Assembly (NCBI GenBank): GCA_963556255.1
Contig: OY744606.1
Coordinates: forward strand, 81,415,927 to 81,479,926
DNA from: Allolobophora icterica
Lineage: Eukaryota; Annelida; Clitellata; Crassiclitellata; Lumbricidae
Direction of reading: 5' to 3'
DNA: 64,000 bases
Below are positions 1 through 9,836 of the stretch, in pieces. Below the pieces are notes generated by a model, which saw only the letters and a list, made by a program, of their open reading frames with translations, searched no databases and had not been told where the DNA came from. Every line of letters starts with the position of its first letter. The first letter of the stretch is position 1. A program made the translations under genes and the position numbers.

Positions 1-226
1 GGTAGAATTTGTCCCACAAGACAAAAATCTGCAGAGGAAAGAAAAAATTATCTTAATCATTATTGTTACTGTTGTTATTAATGACACAATTATTGCAACG
101 CAGGGGCTCCTGCCATAGAAAAACGAGAAACTATGTTGGAAATATTAACAAAGCAGAACTCTACAAATTCCGACCTCCTTCCAGTTTCCAGTGCTATCCA
201 AAGAACCACTCCCACACGGCAAACAT

Positions 227-672
227 ATGTGACGCCAGGGCTCAAAACCCGTCGCTTGTCGCTTCCTAGATATTGAGCTAGAAGCCGAAATAGGCGAGAG
301 GGGTCAATAATATTGAACATTCTTCAATTCACCAGTTGCCTGTGAATTTGCCATAATTTGCAATGTAGTAATCCGATTTTGATGCCATTTGTTTCATTCG
401 ATACAGCATATAGCCCTTTATTGCCCAGCAAAATTGTAGTACAATCAAGTAATGGTTGCTGAGGACTTGGATGACACGAATATTCCGAAATTTGTTATTC
501 GATGTTCTCACTATATATTAATGAAAGAATCAAACGAGCATAACTTCAGTTAACAAAAAGATATTTTCATTCTGTAAAAATTATTTTGAAGCAGATTAAT
601 TGTAGAATATCACTAAATAAAAAGGTCAGAAACCGACATGTGACGGGTTTTGACCCCTGGCGTCACATATTA
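227..672. repeat. Inverted-repeat pair, MITE-like
   Basis: A stretch of about 30 bases near 227-256 (ATGTGACGCCAGGG, then CAAAACCCGTC) recurs inverted at about 640-672. The arms match except for a few bases and enclose about 390 bp with no coding signal. This looks like a non-autonomous DNA transposon or a solo foldback, but no clear target duplication is visible. It lies downstream (3') of the last recognised exon of the minus-strand KY-like gene, so it is either intronic or in the 3' flank. The rest of 1-800 shows nothing recognisable. Confidence 0.5.
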
Positions 673-807
673 TTGTTAGGCTGTTGGAGCCTCTCATCTG
701 AGTGATCGATGTGGAGATGTAACTAACAAACTGTTCCCCTTTTCTTCCCAGATAGAATTTCAAACGGAATTCCTTTGAATCAGACAACGAGGAACTGGTG
801 TACAAAC

Positions 808-1059
808 CTTGGGGCATCCAATTGCAATTTTAAGTTCCCCATCGGTGTGGATGACAGCGTCTCGATGGCTGACGATGTGCAGACCATACTTGAAGAATGC
901 AGACTTCACAGGAACCAGATTCTCAAATTCCTCCAGCGAGATCGGTCTCTCCAGAAGCTGCCAGATCGTCACCAGTGGAAAATGCGTGAAGATGAGTTGA
1001 CTCGATTCGGGCATGAAGTAGTAATCATCCAATTCATATCTCACGTTGTCACCGGCAAC
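808..1059 (-). CDS. KY-like gene, module B exon after the His/Asp exon
   Basis: An 84-codon exon, phase 0 at both ends (acceptor TTGTAG, donor AAG|GTTTGT). It encodes [20 protein letters not shown] and continues to the FTHFP and IWQLLE motifs and a [19 protein letters not shown] segment. It aligns with DEFYFLTDP...[13 protein letters not shown] in module A (part of exon 6055-4933) and with the same region of vertebrate KY. The next coding exon is not in the window. The opposite-strand reading across it is a shadow. Confidence 0.8.
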
Positions 1060-4000
1060 CTACAACATAAAAATCATGAAATTAATCATCAACAAATGGC
1101 TCTTCAAGAAATGTTCATGTCTCAAAATCTAAGATACAAAGTCTATTTTCATCTGTACGAAGGAATGAATGAGGATTACAGCAGTGTTGAACGAAAGCTT
1201 ACATTGCATTGACCTATATCTGACCATTGAATGAAAGGTTACACTGTCTTGATCTATATCTGACCATTTAACAACAGATTAGTCTTGACCTATATCTGAC
1301 CACTGAACGAATGGTTACACCGTTTTGACTTATATATGACCATTGAATGAAAGGGTATACCATACTGACCTAGATATCTGACCATTGAACAAAAAGTTAC
1401 ACCATGTTGACCTATATCTGACACCAATGATAGAAGCAGGTTCTGCAAAGCGCATTCACGTGGTCAGCCATTGATAATTATTCACCATAGAGTAGCAGTA
1501 TCACATCCAGGTCACGAAAGACAAGTACTGTGTTCCAAGGAATACAATGCTAGCATTTCTTTGTCAATCTTAGATTGTGCATGGTGTGTGTTTAGCCATA
1601 TGTAAAGCGATTTGGTCATTTGACAACATCCATGACTGTACTTCTGAAATCAGGGTTTCACATATTCAACACACAAGCAAATGCATCAGGTTGAATAAAG
1701 CCATCATCATCTGAAACCAAACACTCATCTTCCGGAAGCAACACACAATGCTTCAGCAGACACACAAACACTGTCCACCTACATCAGTGCTTCCTGATAT
1801 TATCAACACTGTGTTTAGCATCATCTAAAAACTGACCAAGTCAGAAGAAATTCTTTCATTAGACACAAAGTAAACAGCATCTAATCATAGGAGATTATGA
1901 AAGTTTACAAGACAGAAAGACTGAGCCGGATTTCTTTGATCCTTTGCAACAACGACCTGAAGAGGGGGCAAATGCCTTCGTCACCTGTTTGCCAACGAGC
2001 CTTCGTGCCGCCCAGTGGCAGTCGACCAACTGCCAAGTTCCACTGACGTAGACTGCGTTCCACGAATGCTGACCTTCGTCTGCGGCAAACTGTACACCCG
2101 GTCGATAGTCGGCTCCTTTTGCATAACCGGTCACAGTCTCACAGTTCAACCCAGCATACCTGTAACGCCAAACACAACACGTTACATACTGATAGCAATT
2201 TATCACAATGTGTGCAGTGAGAATGCGTGCAATGTAAGCAAGTCATAGCGCATTTCCATTGTTCCCTTCTAAATACCTGTTATTGTCAGTGACAATTAAC
2301 ATCATATAGGTTAACACAGAGAGTCAATCTGATTCATTTTTTCCTAAAGTGGTGCTATTTAAACTCATAACTACAACTTTATAAATACCTTGTAAATATG
2401 TCTGGCGTAACTGACTAATATTTACGATAGGAAAGGCAGACCTGCAGAGTGTTTCGTAGACGCGAGCGTAGGTCGTCCGAGCGTCCTTTAAATTGATCAG
2501 CATCTCCTCAGGTGAGTCTGGCTCCACCCTGTTAAAGTTGATCTTGCTCAGGTCCGTCGATGACAGGTACACGAAAATGGCCCTGGAAAACAACGTCAAA
2601 ACAGAAGACATCAACGCATGGCCGGTACAACATGCTATAAATGTAAGCAAGTAAGGAAGTAGCTATAAATGTAAGCAAGTAAGGAAGTAGCTATAAATGT
2701 AAGCAAGTAAGGAAGTAGCTATATATGTAAGCAAGTAAGGGAGTAGCCTCTATATACAGAACAATTGCTTAGATATTCAATAAAGACTATAGTAAAAGAA
2801 AATAATAAAGACATATGAAAACCACATTTGCTCCATCTGCTCAAAGATGCTCACTCTCACATCAGTCATACCATCATTCACACATCAACTCCATTTACTC
2901 CATCTGCTCAAAGATGCTCACTCTCACATCAGTCATACCATCATTCACACATCAACTCCATTTGCTCCATCTGCTCAAAGATGCTCACTCTCACAAAGAC
3001 TCAAATCAGTCATTCCATCATCTATACATCAACTCCATTTACTTCCCAGTAAACTGCAAACCACAAACTTAAACAATTTACATCTGGTGAAATCAATACA
3101 TCTGGTGAAATCAATACATCTGGTGAAATCAATACATCTGGTGAAATCAATACATCTGGTGAAATCAATACATCTGGTGAAATCAATACATCTGGTGAAA
3201 TCAATACATCTGGTGAAGCCTTGTACACCAAATGCATTTGCACGAGACGTGGAGAAGACATTCGTAACTAAAGACGAAATGAAAGAGAAGGAAACTGGAC
3301 GACAGACCTCGCCTTCTCCAGTTCATCCGTTATGTTCCTCGCGTAGATCAGATGCCAGATCAAGTCACGGAAGTTGCCGTGTTGCACCTTCGACACCTAC
3401 AACACACAGACAACAGCCTTCACAAACAGCAATCGCTGGACATTCGATGACCACGGTCATTTCTCCTATTTACCTGACAACACAAATGACAGAACGGTCA
3501 GTTGGTCAGCATGATGTAGCATAACGACGGAAAAGCAAGCGTCAAAACAGATCAGTTTCCAAGTCAGGCCTTGATGACTTCTAATTCCTGTGACAATAGG
3601 TTTCCCTTACTCCACTGGATTTTAACTGGAATTCTAAAACAGATGAACACTGTCAACATCGCTCTCACTGAAGCGACCACTGACTCATGCACCTCGTGTG
3701 TTATAATAACGCTGCTCTAGAAGTTATTAGATTCAGTTAGACTTTGTTAAGCTAAACAGAAAATACGATTTGTAATGCAGTCACATCAAGCGATACAAAT
3801 TACCTAATGTGAAACTGTTGAAGAAGCAAACATGAATTCTCTTAAAAACTGGAGAATCTGCTGAAGTGATTGCACAGCATGTATACTCTCTATCTGGATT
3901 CTCATGGATTTGTATACAATTCGGTTTTCTTCTTTCACTTTAGTTTCCATTCATGTACGATTTATTATCATTCGCATAACGTGTTCTCATTGTTCCTCTA

Positions 4001-7000
4001 CAGCTCTCATCTTTATAGTTTATTTCCAGTTTTATTTTATGCATGTCGTACATAGTTTGCTCAGTTTACTTGTTTTCAACATGTACTGAACTGTGTCATA
4101 TTTAAACATCGATTGCCATCCAAACTCAACCACTGTTAACAGGCGATCCTGCTCGTCCTTTCTGGGTAAGTACCTCTTCAATCCCAGTTAAACAACCTGT
4201 AAAAGTCGTATGTAAACCTGTATGTAAAATTTGATGTTAACTTTTCTGGGATCAATAAAAAGTGATTGATTGAAAGATTTAACACAAATTGGTGCTAACA
4301 TATTTATTTAGAACAGATAAATTTTATTTCCAGTGAGCAATATAAGTGACAAAGATTTACCTCGACCGAATGGCCATCAACATCTTTGAAGATGCTAAAC
4401 TCCTCGAACAGCTTCCGAGGTCTGTAGGACTCTGACGGTCTCTTAGCAACCACATCCTCATCCGATATTGGCGCCGCTTCAAAGCCCTTTGGTGGCTCTT
4501 TGCTGATAGTCACAGTGTAGATTTTCTTCAACTGCAGATGGTCATCTTCTGCAGGACCAGCTGCATCATGCAGCATATGACGATCCCCATCAGCATCCTC
4601 ATCAACATCCACATCAGCACCTGCATCAGCACCTGCGTCAGACTCCTTTCAAGTCAACGGAAAATTACGTTTTGTTAGAAACTGACTTCAACAGCAACAC
4701 ATGCACAATTTACTTACCTCTTTCAATTTGTTCAATTACCTGTTTCAGCTTGCTCTCTTACTTGTTTCAACTTGTTCATTTACAATTTTAATTTCTGTTC
4801 CATAATGAAAATTAAAAAACGAGTAAAAAATTACCCTCAAGAGCTGTAAAAATTACACGTGGTCATTTAAAAATCCATTTACTTACTGAAACATTTTTTT
4901 TGCTTGTATCAGAGGCTCAAGAGTTTGTCTACCTGTGCTGGTAGGGAATAGACGTGATGTCCGTGTGCCCAGGCAGTCTGCGGAAGGTCGCTTCGATCAA
5001 AGACAAATCCGAAGAGAGCGGGAAACTCTTCCTTCAGCGAAATGAGAAGGTACTGGCTGAAGTGAGTAAAAACCTCACCATCCACTTCCGGGTCGTTGGC
5101 AAAGATCTCCAGGCCGAACTCTCCCCCTCTCTTGAGGTCAACGCTGAGGACTGTATGACCCTTGCCCTCTTCATAGGTCAGCCAGCTTTTCAGCTGCTCA
5201 AAACTGATGCCGTCATGGACGAGGCGAGCGTACAGCTTCAGGTTTGGTGCCTTCTCAAAGACAAGCTCCGCCCTTCCCGAGGGACAGAACAAGATGGCCG
5301 CCTTGATGCTTGGAACTATGGGATACTGGTGGACGTAGACGTCCGAGCCCCAACTCGAGTCCGAACAGTAGGGAAACATACCTTGGCCCGTGAAGGCTTC
5401 AGGGCTGATGATCTCGTACTCTGCCACCGACTTAAAGACGATGCTTCCCTTGGGAACGCCGTTTCTTGCGTCTCGGGCGAAGATGGTCAGGTGGTAGCTG
5501 CCTGGAAACGGAGCTCGGAAGTAGTAGGTCAGGCGATTGTCGGTCATCTCTTGAAGGACATACAAGTTCAGGTTCAAATTTTTCAAGTACTTTAAATTTT
5601 CCTTTTCGTAGCTGACCTTGTAGGTGAAGGCCGTCGGTTTCGTGAAGCCCAGAGTCAGGGTCATTAAGCCATTCTGCGTGTAGAGCACACCTTGGATCTG
5701 TGAGAGGACGTGCAGTCCAAGACTGAAGAAGTGTGACTTCAGATGTGGAAGACTCTCGTATTCTCTGGCAGACAGCTCTCTGGAAAGCAGCTGCCATGCA
5801 GCGTTCTCCGGAAAATGGCTGAACATGAGTTCCGCTGGATCGGTCAGGAAGTAGAATTCGTCGTAATCAGTTGCGGAAGCATTGTCCGTCTGTGTCCGAT
5901 TGGAGGCCCAGTTGCTGTCGATGAGATGCCAGCTGCCGTTGATGTAGACTGCATTCCAGCTGTGGTTGGGGCTCTCTGATGTCAAGTGATTGCCAGGAAC
6001 ATATGCAATTCCCTTTGCCCAGCCCTTTATCGAAACCGCGCACAGCCCCGAATACCTGCACAGTATTCAACGCACAAATTGCTAGCACTAGGATGAAATA
6101 TTAATCAGTCAACAAAGGAGGCAACAGTTTAAAAATGGAATTTCTCACCATCATTTCTAGGAAAATATGATTATATTAGGACATGAAAGTTGCAGTTCCG
6201 TTAAACAATATCAACTTAAGATCCATATACAAAAATGCAGCAAAGTTATAGGTAGCCAAAGTCAAACTGGAGAAATGACAAAAACTGGAGTTTCCAAAAT
6301 ATAGATATACACTTACACTTTCACACATATACATACAATCACAATATATGGCATATATATACACGGTGGTTCAATAAAAAGTAAGCCAAACTTTTTATTT
6401 CATATAAGTACTTCTAGCATGAAAACAGTATTTAATATTTTTGTGAAAAAACTCTCAGTAGTATGGTTTGATTATTTAATTAAAGAAGATGTCCAAAATG
6501 TCCTCATTCTGCTTGCACGCAAGCCTGGAGGCGCTGGCGGCATTGGGCAACAGCATCGTCGATTATACTCTGCTCCAGAGCATCCCACATCTGCCACTAT
6601 CAATGACGCGGTCGACTGACCCTGTTACACTAATTTTTCTAAGCAATTTATCTAATCCGCTTCTGGTCCAATGTTTTTTCTGGAAACTCTCGTAGAAATT
6701 GACGGCTGCTGTAATTCTTGGATTCCCTCAAATCTTTTATCATGTGTAAATCTTCTTTACTAAAAGGCATTTTTTCGGATATTGCTAGTTTCTTGTATAT
6801 GTTTTCTATCGTATTATCGTCTGCTTTTTAGTAGGAAATAAAAATCCGAAGTCATTAAAATAAAAAATAGGCATGTGCACATTTTTGTTTTGAAACTATT
6901 ATTAATAAAATATAGTTCAAGTTTTAATATTTGTTTATAAAGTTTGGCTTACTTTTCATTGAACCACCGTGTATATATATATATGCATGCGTAATTTGAG

Positions 7001-9794
7001 GGGAAATGAGGGGGTACCCGTACCCCCACTTTTTGGACTGGGGTACTGCATTCCCACTTTTCAAATAATGCCAATCAATGTTTAATTATTATTATGCCTT
7101 CCCAGATATCGCAGTTGTTTCATATATGTAGAAAGAATGAGGAGTATGTACCACAAAAGTACGAAAGTACTTAGATACACAGATAAACCGACAGCCAGAT
7201 GAACGGAGTCACAGGTGGTCAGACTTTCAGTCGCACAGGTCACCAGACAGACTGATCGCCGTGACCAGCCTGCAGACAGCAGGCGCCACAGATCTGGGCC
7301 ACGGCTATACTCTTCTTGGATAGATCTAACATCACCCTCACTCTCTGCCTTGTGGTTGTCATTTTAGTCATATCGGGATGTGGAGATGTAGGTCAAAGCG
7401 CAAGCTTTTTATGATTCCTTGGTATTTTTCAACTTTGACTTTCAACTTATTCCAACAGCATCTTGACTTTACTTTGTAACATTGTGTGATCTAACCTAAT
7501 TCGGCTAAACAGGCTCATACTAAGCGTAGACTACAACTATGTAGAGTCGTACACTACAAATTCAAGTAAGCCTAACTTGCCAGCGTACCCACATCGAGGC
7601 CGTGTGGGACTGACATTTCTATACGAGAGACTTATGAGGCCCATAACAAATTAATGAGAATAGTGGCATGGTAACATGACCAAAATGGTCTCATGCGAAA
7701 AGCAAAAGTGGAGAATAAAATGGTACACCTCACTTTTTAGATCAAAGGTACGCCCCTGTACATATATGTGATGCTGCATATGAAAAGGGACCACAATGCG
7801 GATTTATTTACTGAGATACAGGTCTTTAAAATGTGGTAACCCATCAAAATATCAAAATTGGGTTTTCACCGGTATTCGATAGAGGACACCTCTATCTATC
7901 AACCTAGCACAACAGTTCCATGAAAACAGAACATTGCAATTAAATGCTCAGCTCTATAACTTCCAATAAATGGATTTTACTGTGGGCATTCTAAACTTTA
8001 AATGAGTTTTACGGAAAATCACATATTTCAGGTACCGGTACATCACGTTCAAACTTCTACAGATAAAGCCTTAATACTCCCACTGCACAACATTATACAC
8101 CGTTATTTTCAGAATTCTTTGCTGATCATGCATGGTGGTATAAATAACTCCAAAGCCGCCATGTGGTCCCTTATCATATGCGGCATCACATATATCTATA
8201 CAATATATAAGATAACCTGATATCAGGCACCTGCCTTAGCCAGACAGCACCAATGATGTGGGGTAAGTAGACTATCATCTTTGTTCTTAGCCAGTCAATA
8301 CCAACAACCTACGACCAGTCAGAAAGATTGGTCTTTGTTCCTTGTTGATTGCTAATAAACACTTCAGGAATGGCACTCAAGGAAAAAAGGAAAACAAATT
8401 GCAAAAATGGCTGATGAATAATTTAGTTCTTTTGGGAGATTCTTAAAACAGCAACAGTAGGTCAACTAGGAATTCACACAACCCCCCCCCCTTAAAGAAC
8501 CTTTGACAAGGCATATCCCAATTCACACTCCCTCCCGTCTCCCGTGACATTACTGACTGAGAACTGACCGAGCCATGAATTCAAACGCTCTTGCATACGA
8601 TCCTTTGCCGTGTTTGAAGTCGTTCAGAATCCGTTCGGGCAATTCAGATGCATCGCTTCTCAAGTCAATTGTTGTTAGGTCTTTAGAAGTCAACCAACGG
8701 AAGATGGCTCTGTTGTTAAAACAGTCGAAAATGACCAACAGTTAACAGTTACATATTTCTTATTTAACCAGAAATTCTTCAAGAATTCTTTTTCTTAGCA
8801 AAAACGACTGAAGGAGAATCAATGAGAAAACAAAACACTTTCAAGAATTTGCACCACACGTCTTGAATGAGGTCCTTCCAGAACACCTTCAGCTACTTAG
8901 TACTGGTAGTTAGTACCTGGAGTCAGTCGCCAAGGAATTACCGACTGACTTAACAACTTAGTCAACTTAGTCACATGCTTATCAACTGACTTAAGTCGCT
9001 TAGATTTATCGACTGGTTTACTGCAAAAAGTTATGAAACCCATTTCCATGTGGCATCTCTGGACAACCCCTTTGACATGACGTAGCGCTCGTGACTAAGC
9101 TGGTGTCATGTGCTTAGCTGTGAAGTAGTGCTTTAAAAAATTTAGATTACGATATCGATCACAGATGTATAAACTCCCGTCAAAACCTCTGAACACGCAG
9201 CCTTACATGAATGGAGTTTGTTGATAAATTTTTCCACTGGGGAAAAATTGGAAAAGATTGAGCACCAACCTCGCCTTTTCCAGTTCTCCATAGTTGTTTC
9301 GGAAGACCAAATTCCACATCAGATCTCGAAAGTTGTCATAGTCGACTCTCGCCTCCTGTCACCAAATTAAAACCATTAGAATATTAATTAATCCACTTTC
9401 CATGTTCTGTAACTTGAATTCTCAGAGTAAATATCAAATGCTAAATTTCATCACTGTTTTCTAATTAGGATAATATAATATTAATATTTATTCTTTAATT
9501 AAGCGCCTGCAAACGCACTGCGCTATACAAGTTATGCGATAAATCTTAACTACTAACAGAACAGACAGCCTGCAATACACGGCGCAAATTGCAGCCTACA
9601 AAGCATGTCCGCCTATGGGACTCGATCTCTGTACCTCTCGCACTCTACGCCAGATGTTATCCAATGCGCTATCGGACCCCCCCGAAAGCTAAGAGTTGTG
9701 TTCTCAGCCTCCAAACGAGTTTCATCGAAGAAATTAAGATCCATTGACCTACAACATTCCTTAGATAATCTATATAAATAAAGCGAGAATTGTG

Positions 9795-9836
<42 letters not shown>

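Noticed and set aside
2847..3524. 225-codon plus-strand open frame over the 66-bp and 18-bp arrays
   Set aside because: Most of it translates repeat units with periods that are multiples of three (66 and 18 bp). No domain is seen, and it overlaps a minus-strand coding exon in antisense.
4954..5595. 213-codon plus-strand open frame
   Set aside because: It is the antisense shadow of the KY-like exon 6055-4933, which has clear family motifs on the minus strand.
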